Of a DNA stretch of 30,152 nt, positions 20,586-28,231 are shown piece after piece (the stretch's first letter is position 1; each line of letters starts with the position of its first letter). The DNA is taken from positions 1 through 30,152 of the forward strand of contig JBFKOW010000020.1 of the NCBI GenBank assembly GCA_041628615.1, read 5' to 3'. Origin of the DNA: JAMWZF01 sp041628615 (lineage in GTDB: Bacteria > Pseudomonadota > Alphaproteobacteria > Rhodobacterales > Rhodobacteraceae). Both the position numbers and the translations under genes were made by a program. The notes under the pieces are model-generated. The model searched no databases, had not been told where the DNA came from, and saw nothing but the letters and a program-made list of their open reading frames with translations.

Positions 20586-21719
20586 CTACCCGGCGCCGCC
20601 GCCGATCATGCCCTGGACCCGCATGTCGAGCCAAAGCCGCCAGCCGTCGACCATGTCGCGATAGGCCGTCATCGTCGGTTCGAGCCCCGGGAACGTGCCG
20701 CTGACGGTGTCGGCGCCGACATAGAGAAGCGCCAGCGCCAGCGCGGCGAGGCAGACAACGCCGAACCCCGTCCGGAAGCCGGAGCCGCGTCCACCCGGGC
20801 GGCCGGTCCCGCCGTCCGGGGCACTCTCCTCGGCCGAGCCGAGGGACGAGTTGATTTCCTCGATGTCGGGAAGCTGGCCGCGCCGGCCGGTCTCGACCCC
20901 GGGGTCATGCAGCGGGCCGCCGATGACCGTCGCTTCCTCGCCCTTCAGCCGCGCGAGATTGCGCGCGGCCTCGACCGCTTCGCGGTCGGCGTCGGTTTCT
21001 GCGGTGGCGGCCGCCGCCGGGGGCCGGGCATGCGCGTCGTCGTCGCCATAGTCGTCGTCGTCTTGGTCGTCGCGGTCATGGTCGTCGTCCGGTGCCCGGC
21101 CATCTTCCTCGGCCCGGTCCTGCTCGCCGGTCCAGCCGTCCGCCGCCGCCGCCTCGGTCCCGGAAACGTCGCCGGCATCGTCGCCGGCCGCGGCCGTGGT
21201 CCCGGCGTCGGGCTCGGCGTCGCCGGAGCCCCCGTCGTCGTCCGCGCGATCCTCTACCCGATCGTCCGCCGGCTGTTCTTCGGCCGCCCGCGCCGCCCGC
21301 TCCCGCTCGGCCTCCTCGCGGAGGATCCGTTCCACGTCCGGTGCGATGCGGCGGGGACCGGCGGCGGGATGCGCCGTCTCCGGGGCCGCGGCCTCGTCCA
21401 CGTCTTCGGCGTCGTCGGCCCAATCCGCGTCCGCATCGTCCTCGGCCCGAGGCGCCGCCACGCGGTCGGATTCGGTGTCACCGGCGGCCTCGCCACCAGC
21501 GACATCGACATCATCGTCGTCGGGAGCCTGCGTCGCGGTGTCCCGGTCCGCGTCGTCCCAGCCGTCCGGTTCGGCCATCTCCGCCGGGTCGTCGGCCGCG
21601 CCGGGACGTTCGTACCAGACATGGCCGCAATTGGAGCATTGGACATCGCGCCCGGACTCGGGGATCGCGTCGTCATCGACTTCGTATTGCGCACCGCAAT
21701 TCGGGCAGGTCAGCCTCAT
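20586..21719 (-). CDS. Zinc-ribbon membrane protein with a long acidic linker
   Basis: A 377-residue protein built from three parts. Residues 1-36 are an MJ0042-type zinc ribbon with C5-P-N-C8 and C28-S-N-C31. Residues about 40-310 are a low-complexity, strongly acidic linker rich in Asp, Glu and Ala, including a stretch around residues 215-235 where Asp dominates. Residues 319-335 form one membrane helix (FGVVCLAALALALLYVG), followed by about 42 residues (EPTMTAYRDMVDGWRLWLDM). Topology is probably ribbon-in, tail-out, or the reverse. The gene is divergent from ftsE, an arrangement I recall in related genomes. Function is unknown. The linker composition (many GAC/GCC codons) could make the length vary between strains. 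Confidence 0.8.
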   Translation of the reverse strand: MRLTCPNCGAQYEVDDDAIPESGRDVQCSNCGHVWYERPGAADDPAEMAEPDGWDDADRDTATQAPDDDDVDVAGGEAAGDTESDRVAAPRAEDDADADWADDAEDVDEAAAPETAHPAAGPRRIAPDVERILREEAERERAARAAEEQPADDRVEDRADDDGGSGDAEPDAGTTAAAGDDAGDVSGTEAAAADGWTGEQDRAEEDGRAPDDDHDRDDQDDDDYGDDDAHARPPAAAATAETDADREAVEAARNLARLKGEEATVIGGPLHDPGVETGRRGQLPDIEEINSSLGSAEESAPDGGTGRPGGRGSGFRTGFGVVCLAALALALLYVGADTVSGTFPGLEPTMTAYRDMVDGWRLWLDMRVQGMIGGGAG

Positions 21720-21804
21720 GAAACGTCCGTCCTTGGGCCCGTTCGGGCGCACTTGCCTGTTTACCTCGGCACAGTTGTAGCAAGTCCCGGATTTTCCGCA
21801 AAGA

Positions 21805-21825
21805 CATGCCGTCTGCGACGGCGTG
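21805..21825. promoter_or_regulatory. Palindrome in the divergent ftsE / zinc-ribbon promoter region
   Basis: CATGCCGT and ACGGCGTG flank CTGCG, a 21-bp palindrome with one mismatched pair. It lies in the 178-bp gap between the two divergent starts. The repeat is seen; operator function is inferred. Confidence 0.35.
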
Positions 21826-21897
21826 CCGGCGTGGCAATTGCACCAGACCGCGCTTTGCGGCACAAGGACGGCCAACGGCAAGGAGAGGGGCGGCCCC

Positions 21898-22590
21898 GTG
21901 ATCGAGCTGGAGCGCGTGGCTTATAGCTATGGCGGGGCGGAGCTGTTCTCGGACGTGTCGCTGAGCCTGACGCCGGGCTCGTTCCACTTCCTGACCGGGC
22001 CGTCGGGGGCCGGAAAGACCACCCTGCTGAGGCTCTGCTACGGCGACCTGATCGCCACCGGTGGCGCGGTGCGGCTGTTCGGCAAGGACGCGCGCGAACT
22101 CGACCGCGACCGGATCGCGCTGACGCGGCGGCGGATCGGCATCGTGCACCAGGACTGCCAGTTCCTCGACCACCTACCGGTGGCGGAAAACATTGCCCTG
22201 CCGCTGACGGTGGCCGGTCCGGCCCGCGGCACCGCCCCGGCCGACGCGGTGCGGCAGGATCTCGCGGACCTGATCGCCTGGGTCGGCCTGTCGCGGCAGG
22301 CTGGGCAGATGCCGCCGGAACTGTCGGGCGGCGAGCGGCAGCGCGCGGCGCTGGCCCGGGCGGTGATCCTGTCGCCCGAGGTGGTGCTTGCCGACGAACC
22401 CACCGGCAACGTGGACTGGGAGATGTCGCAGCGGCTGCTCAGGTTGCTGGTCGAACTGAACCGGATGGGCAAGGCGGTGCTGGTGGCGACCCACGATCTC
22501 GCCCTGATCCGCGCCGCCAAGGCCGAGGTGCAGGCCCGGGTGCTGCGCCTCTCGGGCCGGCGGCTGCAACTTGCGGGGGCGGACCTGTGA
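21898..22590 (+). CDS. ftsE: Cell division ATP-binding protein FtsE
   Basis: A 230-residue ABC ATPase. Walker A GPSGAGKT is at 34-41, the signature LSGGE at 142-146, Walker B VVLADE at 162-167 and the H-loop histidine at 199 (VATHD). Length and the stretch VAYSYGGAELF fit FtsE. With FtsX it couples ATP hydrolysis to activation of peptidoglycan hydrolases at the division septum. The start is a GTG at 21898 (VIELERV); AAGGAG at 21880-21885 is the nearest ribosome site, at a somewhat long distance. The stop overlaps the ftsX start (GTGA). Confidence 0.93.
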   Translation: MIELERVAYSYGGAELFSDVSLSLTPGSFHFLTGPSGAGKTTLLRLCYGDLIATGGAVRLFGKDARELDRDRIALTRRRIGIVHQDCQFLDHLPVAENIALPLTVAGPARGTAPADAVRQDLADLIAWVGLSRQAGQMPPELSGGERQRAALARAVILSPEVVLADEPTGNVDWEMSQRLLRLLVELNRMGKAVLVATHDLALIRAAKAEVQARVLRLSGRRLQLAGADL

Positions 22591-23492
22591 CCGCCCTGCC
22601 GCGCCGCCTCGCCACGCTCGTGATCGGCGACCCGCAGGCCGACCGGGCGGTGCCGCCGAGCGGGATCACGGCCCGGCTGACCGTGTTCACCGGCGCGGCG
22701 ATGGCCTTTCTCGCGGTCTTCGCGCTCGCCTTCTTCTTCGCCAGCGGCCGGCTCGCCGACCGCTGGTCCGAGTCGCTGGCCCGCAGCGCCACGCTGCGCG
22801 TCGCCGCCGCCTCGGACGAGATCGAGGCACGGGCGGCGGTGGCGCTCGAGGTGCTGCGCACGACGCCCGGCGTGGCCGAGGCCCGTCCGCTGTCGGTCGA
22901 GGACCAGCAGGCGCTGCTCGGCCCGTGGCTCGGGCCGGACCTGCCGCTGGACGGCCTGCCGCTGCCGCGGCTGATCGAGGTGGTGGCGGCGGAGGGCGGC
23001 TATGACGCCGCGGGGCTGCGTGCCCGGCTCGCCGCCGAGCTGCCCGGCGCGGTGCTGGACGATCACTCGGCCTGGCGGGCGCCGCTGGTGGCGGCGGCGG
23101 AGCGGCTGCGGCTGCTGGGCGCGCTGGCCCTGGCGCTGATCGCGGCGTCGACGGCGGCGATGATCTGGCTGGCCGCGCAGGCCGCGCTGTCGGCCAACGT
23201 GCAGGTGGTGCGGGTGCTGCGGCTGGTGGGGGCGCGCGACGCCTACATCGCCCGCGCCTTCGTCCGCCGCTTCACCCTGCGGGCGCTGGGCGGCGCGCTG
23301 GCCGGAACGGCCGCCGGGGCCGGGGCGCTGGCGCTGGTGCCGCGCGCCGACACCGCGGGCGGCTTCCTCGTCGGCCTCGGGCTGTCCGGCGCGGGCTGGC
23401 TCTGGCTGCTGGCGATCCCGCCGCTGGCCGGGCTGGCCGCCTTCGCGGCGACGCGGGCGGCGGCGCTGCGGGCGCTGAGGGCGCTGTCATGA
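22587..23492 (+). CDS. ftsX: Cell division protein FtsX
   Basis: A 301-residue membrane protein with an N-terminal cytoplasmic tail, a first helix (about 32-53), a periplasmic domain (about 54-176, the extracellular-loop region that contacts hydrolase activators), and a C-terminal trio of helices (about 178-198, 232-252 and 268-290), the usual FtsX layout. Sequence is rich in Ala/Leu/Gly and so less diagnostic than FtsE; the assignment depends on gene order and topology. Its GTG start overlaps the ftsE stop, and its stop overlaps the plsC start (ATGA). Confidence 0.9.
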   Translation: MTALPRRLATLVIGDPQADRAVPPSGITARLTVFTGAAMAFLAVFALAFFFASGRLADRWSESLARSATLRVAAASDEIEARAAVALEVLRTTPGVAEARPLSVEDQQALLGPWLGPDLPLDGLPLPRLIEVVAAEGGYDAAGLRARLAAELPGAVLDDHSAWRAPLVAAAERLRLLGALALALIAASTAAMIWLAAQAALSANVQVVRVLRLVGARDAYIARAFVRRFTLRALGGALAGTAAGAGALALVPRADTAGGFLVGLGLSGAGWLWLLAIPPLAGLAAFAATRAAALRALRALS

Positions 23493-24235
23493 CCGGCCGG
23501 GTGTCCCATGCCCTGCAATGGCTGCGGTCGCTGGCGATGATCGTGGTGATCTACGGCGCGATGATCCCCGTCGGCCTCGCCTACCTGCCCGCCGCCCTGC
23601 GCAGCCGGGACGGCGCGCTGGCCGCCTGCAAGGCGTGGTCCCGCTTCGCGATCTGGTGCGCCCGCTGGATGGTCGGCATCCGCTGCGAGGTGCGCGGCAC
23701 GCCGCCGACCGGAGAGGTGCTGATCGCCGCCAAGCACCAGTCCTTCCTCGACATCATCCTGATCTATTCGTCGGTCCCGCGCGGCAAGTTCGTGATGAAG
23801 CAGGAACTGACCAAGGCGCCGATCCTCGGCTGGTATGCCCAGCGGATCGGCAGCGTGCCGGTGGACCGCGGCAAGCGGGCCGAGGCGGTCCGCAAGATGC
23901 TGGCCGACGTGGAGGCGGGCCGCGCCGATCCCGGCCAGCTCATCATCTACCCGCAAGGCACCCGGATCCCGCCGGGGGTCAAGGCCCCCTACAAGGTGGG
24001 ATCGGCCATCCTCTACCGCGAACTGGGCCAGCCCTGCGTGCCGGTGGCCTGCAACGTGGGCCTGTTCTGGCCGCGCCGCGGCATCCTGCGCAAGCCCGGC
24101 ACCGCGGTGGTCGAGTTCCTCGACCCGATCGCGCCGGGGATGGAAACCGACGCCTTCATCGCCCGGCTCGAGGAGGTGATCGAGACCCGCTCGAACGCGC
24201 TCATGGCGGAGGCCGGTTTCGTCGCCGATCGCTGA
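23489..24235 (+). CDS. 1-acyl-sn-glycerol-3-phosphate acyltransferase (PlsC type)
   Basis: A 248-residue membrane acyltransferase that makes phosphatidate from lysophosphatidate. An N-terminal membrane segment (about 14-36) precedes the catalytic HX4D, H83-QSFL-D88. The substrate motif is YPQGTR (154-159), where FPEGTR is the common form; Gln replaces Glu, a substitution I believe recurs in alphaproteobacterial members. The ATG overlaps the ftsX stop by 4 bases, so it is co-translated with ftsEX. The substrate (lysophosphatidate or ornithine-lipid precursor) is not fixed by the sequence. Confidence 0.88.
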   Translation: MTGRVSHALQWLRSLAMIVVIYGAMIPVGLAYLPAALRSRDGALAACKAWSRFAIWCARWMVGIRCEVRGTPPTGEVLIAAKHQSFLDIILIYSSVPRGKFVMKQELTKAPILGWYAQRIGSVPVDRGKRAEAVRKMLADVEAGRADPGQLIIYPQGTRIPPGVKAPYKVGSAILYRELGQPCVPVACNVGLFWPRRGILRKPGTAVVEFLDPIAPGMETDAFIARLEEVIETRSNALMAEAGFVADR

Positions 24236-24280
24236 CCGCGCCGGGCGGGGGCGGGGACGGGCGGGGCCGGTCTACGCCGG

Positions 24281-24775
24281 TCAGCTCAGCGGGCAGTCCG
24301 CAACCTTCACGAGGATCGACAGGATCGTGTCCGGCCCGTAGGGCTGTCCGCCCATGTCGATGTAGAGCGCCGATCCGCGGGTGAAGACGTCGCCCTCGGC
24401 CAGCGTCACGGTCGAGTTCGCGGGGTCGGGCGCGGCCCCCTCGAACAGGACGCAATCGGTGAGGAAGTCGAGGACGTAGCCGTTGAACGCGAGGTCGGGA
24501 AAGATGCCGGTCTCGTCCGCGGGGTAGGCTACGGTGATCCGGTCCGAGGCGATGTCGATGGCGACCGGCACGAGATCCCAGCCGTTCTGGGACCCTTCCC
24601 GGTCCAGACCGTATTCCCAGCCCGGCCCGACCTTCGCGGGCCAGCGCCGGCCGGCGAAGACCGGCGCGGCCTCGATCTCGTAGGCGAGCCCGCCGAAGCT
24701 GACCGCCCGGTCGTCCAGCCCGGTCGCCGCGGCGCCGCCCGCCGCGAGGCAGAGGCCCGCGGCGAGGCGGATCAC
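24281..24775 (-). CDS. Secreted hypothetical protein coupled to accA
   Basis: A 164-residue protein with a short hydrophobic signal region (MIRLAAGLCLAAGGAAA) and a mature domain that looks beta-rich (RAVSFGGLAYEIEAAPVFAGRRW, NGWDLVPVAIDIASDRITVAYPADETG). Two cysteines, in LTDC and ADC near the C-terminus, could pair. I do not recognise a family. The start is a GTG at 24775 whose last two bases and the next A form the accA stop (GTGA), so it is translated after accA, yet nothing in its sequence relates to fatty-acid synthesis. Its stop is convergent with plsC. Confidence 0.7.
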   Translation of the reverse strand: MIRLAAGLCLAAGGAAATGLDDRAVSFGGLAYEIEAAPVFAGRRWPAKVGPGWEYGLDREGSQNGWDLVPVAIDIASDRITVAYPADETGIFPDLAFNGYVLDFLTDCVLFEGAAPDPANSTVTLAEGDVFTRGSALYIDMGGQPYGPDTILSILVKVADCPLS

Positions 24776-25734
24776 GCCGCCAGCCCCTTGGAGCCGAGGT
24801 TGAGATACTTGCGCCGCCGCGCCGCCCGCAGGTCGGCGGGGGACCGGTCGGCGAGATCGGCCAGAAGCACCTCGATGGTCTTGCCCACCTTGCGGATCGT
24901 CCCGGTCCGGTCGCGATGCGCACCGCCGAGCGGTTCCCGGATGACCCGGTCGCAGACCCCCAGCGTCTGCAGGTCCTGCGCCGTGAGCCGCAGCGCCTCG
25001 GCCGCCTCGCGCATCTTCTCGGCGTCCTTCCACAGGATCGAGGCGCAGCCCTCCGGCGAGATCACCGAGTAGATCGAGTGTTCGAGCATCGCCACCCGGT
25101 CGGCGGTGGCAAAGGCGACGGCGCCGCCCGATCCGCCCTCGCCGATGATGACGGTGATCAGCGGCACGCCGATCTGCAGGCATTTCTGGGTCGACCGGGC
25201 GATGGCCTCGGACTGGCCGCGTTCCTCGGCGCCCTTGCCGGGATATGCGCCGGGCGTGTCGATCAGGGTGATGACCGGCAGCCGGAACCGGTCGGCGAGG
25301 TCCATCAGCCGGATCGCCTTGCGGTAGCCCTCGGGCCGGGCCATGCCGAAGTTCCGTTCGATCCGGCTCTTGGTGTCCTGGCCCTTCTCGTGGCCGATCA
25401 CGACCACGGGCCGATCCTCGAACCGGGCCAGCCCGCCCATCACCGCGAGGTCGTCGGCGAAGTTGCGGTCGCCGGCCAGCGGCGTGAACTCGGTGAACAG
25501 CGCCTCGATATAGTCCTTGCAGTGGGGCCGGTCGGGATGCCGCGCGACCTGGCATTTCCGCCAGGGCGACAGGTCGGCGTAAAGGCTGTTCAGCAGCTTG
25601 GCGGCCTTGGCGTCGAGCGCCTTGGCCTCGTCCTCGATGTCCATCTCGGAGTTGGACCGGGCCAGCGCCCGCAGCTCCGCCGCTTTGCCCTCGATCTCGG
25701 CGAGGGGTTTCTCGAAGTCGAGGTAGTTGGTCAT
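24772..25734 (-). CDS. accA: Acetyl-CoA carboxylase carboxyltransferase subunit alpha
   Basis: A 320-residue protein, the normal length of AccA (about 319). It begins MTNYLDFEKPLAEIEGKAAELR, and the family stretches NFGMARPEGYRKAIRLMDLADRF, IDTPGAYPGKGAEERGQSEAIA, IGEGGSGGAVAFATADRVAMLE and YSVISPEGCASILWKD are present. With AccD it forms the carboxyltransferase that makes malonyl-CoA, the first committed step of fatty-acid synthesis. The ATG at 25734 matches the family start; a frame open further upstream gives a Pro-rich extension with no support. The next gene downstream is coupled by a GTGA overlap. A divergent promoter region of 230 bases separates it from the gene at 25965. Confidence 0.97.
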   Translation of the reverse strand: MTNYLDFEKPLAEIEGKAAELRALARSNSEMDIEDEAKALDAKAAKLLNSLYADLSPWRKCQVARHPDRPHCKDYIEALFTEFTPLAGDRNFADDLAVMGGLARFEDRPVVVIGHEKGQDTKSRIERNFGMARPEGYRKAIRLMDLADRFRLPVITLIDTPGAYPGKGAEERGQSEAIARSTQKCLQIGVPLITVIIGEGGSGGAVAFATADRVAMLEHSIYSVISPEGCASILWKDAEKMREAAEALRLTAQDLQTLGVCDRVIREPLGGAHRDRTGTIRKVGKTIEVLLADLADRSPADLRAARRRKYLNLGSKGLAA

Positions 25735-25964
25735 TGGGTCTTCCTTGCCGACGCCGCGCCTGGCGGGACTCCGACTATATGGCGGGCGCCGGTAGCGGAT
25801 GCAACAAAACCCGTTGTCGGGCGGAGGATCCGGCACCCGGCGCGCGCGCTCTTATCCTGCGCCAGTTCCCGCCGACCGCGCCGGCGGCCGGCGCCTCCCG
25901 CAATCCCGACGCGCAATCCGTGGTATCCTTTCGCCATTCTTGTCATTTCGGGGAGGATTTCAGC

Positions 25965-26648
25965 ATGTGGATTGCACAAGCCGCGCCGTTGCGCGCCGGT
26001 CTCGTCGCGCTGGCCATCGGAGTCGTCGCGGTCCCGGCCCCGCAGGAGGTCCGGGCCCACCCCGTCGAGACCTGCATGGCCGACATGATCGATCATTGCT
26101 CTTCCTGGTCGGCCACGCCGTCCGAATACGCCGAGTGCGTGACCGAAGCGATCGGTCTCTGCGCCACCCACAACCCGCACCCGCGGGGCAACGGCGTGCC
26201 GCCCGGCGGGCCGGAAGACGAATCGGCCGGCGGCACCGGCCCGCTCGACGCCCAGATCGCCGATGCCCGCCTGCGGCTTGTCCGGCTGCAACTCCAGCGC
26301 CGGCTGGCGCTGTCCTGGCAGGTCTACCAGACCCGTCCGGCGGAGCGGATCGACGCCCGGTTCCCCGACTGCGTCCGCCGCAGCGGGACCGACGCCGACC
26401 TGATGCGGTGCCGGACCGCCTTCGCGCCCGAACCCGGGCTGTTCCGCGACCTCGACCTCGCGGCGATCCCGGACGGACAAACCTACGAATGCGACGACTT
26501 CGGCCTCTGCTGGGCCGTCTGCGCGAATGACACGCCGGAAAGCAGTTGTGGCGGGCTCCTCATGGCCTGCCCGTCGGTCCAGACTCACGGAGAGGGCGCC
26601 TGCGACGCGTTCTGCGACGGCGACGATGTCTGCTACTGCCAGTGCTGA
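25965..26648 (+). CDS. Cysteine-rich secreted protein, unknown function
   Basis: A 227-residue exported protein. The signal peptide runs to about residue 31 (VRA before HPVETC). The mature part contains 16 cysteines: four in an N-terminal block (C37, C45, C58, C66), two in the middle (C136, C149) and ten in the last 52 residues, ending CDGDDVCYCQC with Cys as the final residue. The even count and export suggest disulfide bonding. The centre (about 97-128) is a charged amphipathic helix. I recognise no family. GGGAGGA at 25951-25957 lies 7 bases before the ATG. The gene is followed by a strong hairpin. Confidence 0.75.
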   Translation: MWIAQAAPLRAGLVALAIGVVAVPAPQEVRAHPVETCMADMIDHCSSWSATPSEYAECVTEAIGLCATHNPHPRGNGVPPGGPEDESAGGTGPLDAQIADARLRLVRLQLQRRLALSWQVYQTRPAERIDARFPDCVRRSGTDADLMRCRTAFAPEPGLFRDLDLAAIPDGQTYECDDFGLCWAVCANDTPESSCGGLLMACPSVQTHGEGACDAFCDGDDVCYCQC

Positions 26649-26676
26649 ACCGCCGCGTGCGCCGGGATGCCGGGCG

Positions 26677-26706
26677 GGCGCGGGGCCAGGACACCGGCCC
26701 CGCGCC
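26677..26706 (+). terminator. Hairpin terminator after the Cys-rich gene
   Basis: A perfect 11-bp stem, GGCGCGGGGCC (26677-26687) and GGCCCCGCGCC (26696-26706), with an 8-base loop. It starts 28 bases after the stop; no T-run follows. Confidence 0.6.
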
Positions 26707-26788
26707 ATCGCGCGACGGTCCGCGCCCTTGATCCGCCGCCGGGGCGGCGCCAGTGTGGCACGGACCCCTTCTGAAGCCGGAGACCGCC

Positions 26789-27253
26789 ATGCCCCGCCTC
26801 GCGATGCCCAGCCTTGCCGTCACCCGCACCCCCCTGTTGATCGCCGTCCTCGCACAGGCCGGGCAGCTCGCGGCGCAGGACATCCAGTTCGGCACCGATG
26901 ACGGCGAATGGGCCAATGACGGGGAATGCGACGACCGCCGGTTCTTCGGCCCCGGCATGGCAGTCGGGCTGAGCTGGGAATATGCCGGCCTCGACGCCAC
27001 CGACTGCCGCGCCGCGCTGGAGGCCGGGGAGGTCCGGCTCTGGGACATGACCGAGGCCCGCGCCGCGACGGTCTGCGCGGCGATCGACTTCGGCACCGAC
27101 GAGGGCGAATACCCGCAGGACGGCGAATGCGACGACCTACGTTTCGAGGGGCCGGCGGTGGCCCGCGTCCTCGACCCCGGCAACATCGGCGGCGACGCGA
27201 GCGACTGCGCCCGGATGTGCTTCTTCGGGGTGCTGGCGGTGCGGGACTACTGA
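26789..27253 (+). CDS. Secreted protein with two GECDD repeats
   Basis: A 154-residue exported protein made of two copies of one unit. After a hydrophobic leader (MPRLAMPSLAVTRTPLLIAV to about residue 30), repeat 1 (34-87) reads FGTDDGEWANDGECDDRRFFGPGMA ... DATDCRAALEAGEV and repeat 2 (101-154) reads FGTDEGEYPQDGECDDLRFEGPAVA ... DASDCARMCFFGVLAVRD. Each has the core FGTDxGE-x4-GECDDxRF-x-GP and a later DA-T/S-DC, so a disulfide between the two Cys of a unit, and metal binding by the acidic cluster, are plausible. I recall similar GECDD units attached to trypsin-like proteases in related bacteria. The start at 26789 follows GGAGA. It lies 15 bases before the convergent pheA stop. Confidence 0.8.
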   Translation: MPRLAMPSLAVTRTPLLIAVLAQAGQLAAQDIQFGTDDGEWANDGECDDRRFFGPGMAVGLSWEYAGLDATDCRAALEAGEVRLWDMTEARAATVCAAIDFGTDEGEYPQDGECDDLRFEGPAVARVLDPGNIGGDASDCARMCFFGVLAVRDY

Positions 27254-27268
27254 CCGGGGCCGGTGCCG

Positions 27269-28111
27269 TCAGTCCGGTTCGCTGCGCCGCGGGGCCGAGG
27301 GAAACACGCCCAGCAGCTTCATGTGCGAGGTGAAGTAGTCGAGCTCCTCGAGCGCCAGCTGGACGTTGCGGTCTTCGGGGTGGCCCTCGATCTCGGCATA
27401 GAACTGGGTCGCCTGGAACGACCCGCCGACCATGTAGGATTCGAGCTTGGTCATGTTCACGCCGTTGGTCGCGAAGCCGCCCATCGCCTTGTACAGCGCC
27501 GCCGGGATGTTGCGGACCCGGAACACGAAGGCGGTCATCATCCGGCCCTGTCCGCGCCGCTTGAAGTCCGGCTCCCGCGCCATGATCAGGAACCGCGTGG
27601 TGTTGCGCTCGTGGTCCTCGATATGGCGGGAGAGCACCTCGAGCCCGTAGATCTCGGCCGCCAGTTCCGAGGCCAGCGCCGCCTGCGTCGGGTCGCCGGC
27701 CTCGGCCACCTCGCGGGCGGCGCGGGCGTTGTCGGTGGAGATGTGCGCGGCGATGCCGTGGCGGCGCAGGAAGGTGGCGCATTGCGGCAGGATCACCACG
27801 TGGCCGTGGGCCGTGGTCACCTGGTCCAGCCGCGCCCCGGGAATGCCCAGCAGGTTGATGTGGACCCGCACGAAGGCCTCGTCGACGATGTGCAGGCCGC
27901 TTTCGGGCAGCAGGTGGTGGACATCGGCCACCCGGCCGTAGATCGAGTTCTCCACCGCGATCATGCCGAGCGCGGCATCACCCTTGCGGACCGCCTCCAC
28001 CGCGTCCTCGAAGGTCGCGCAGGGCATCGGGGTCATGTCGGGACGCGCCTCGCGGCAGGCCTGGTGCCCGTAGGCGCCGGCTTCTCCCTGAAAGGCGATC
28101 GCGGCCGTCAT
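27269..28111 (-). CDS. pheA: Prephenate dehydratase
   Basis: A 280-residue monofunctional enzyme converting prephenate to phenylpyruvate in phenylalanine synthesis. The dehydratase domain (1 to about 185) has IAFQGEAGAYGHQA at the start, VENSIYGRV, and the catalytic TTRF (HERNTTRFLIM). The C-terminal ACT domain (about 195-280) includes GGFATNGVNMTKLESYMVGG, the allosteric phenylalanine-binding region. No chorismate mutase domain is fused, as is usual outside enterobacteria. The start at 28111 gives the family N-terminus. It is divergent from cycM, which is the order I recall in Rhodobacteraceae. Confidence 0.95.
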   Translation of the reverse strand: MTAAIAFQGEAGAYGHQACREARPDMTPMPCATFEDAVEAVRKGDAALGMIAVENSIYGRVADVHHLLPESGLHIVDEAFVRVHINLLGIPGARLDQVTTAHGHVVILPQCATFLRRHGIAAHISTDNARAAREVAEAGDPTQAALASELAAEIYGLEVLSRHIEDHERNTTRFLIMAREPDFKRRGQGRMMTAFVFRVRNIPAALYKAMGGFATNGVNMTKLESYMVGGSFQATQFYAEIEGHPEDRNVQLALEELDYFTSHMKLLGVFPSAPRRSEPD

Positions 28112-28168
28112 GTCGGAATTCGGCCCCCCCGAGGCGCATTCTTGGGCATTTGGTCGCGGTGCTACACC

Positions 28169-28198
28169 TTGCACCACGTTCGGGGAAGCGGATACATA
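28169..28198 (+). promoter_or_regulatory. Candidate promoter of the cytochrome gene
   Basis: TTGCAC (28169-28174) and TACATA (28193-28198) are separated by 18 bases, 34 bases upstream of the cytochrome start. The matches are fair for an alphaproteobacterial sigma-70 promoter. Confidence 0.4.
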
Positions 28199-28231
28199 CC
28201 CGCCAACCTGAGGCTCGGGACGGATCGCGAC

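Noticed and set aside
24231..24285. Bidirectional terminator between plsC and the convergent gene
   Set aside because: GCTGACCG and CGGTCAGC are exact reverse complements, but they are the two stop regions themselves and the 39-base loop makes a stable hairpin unlikely.
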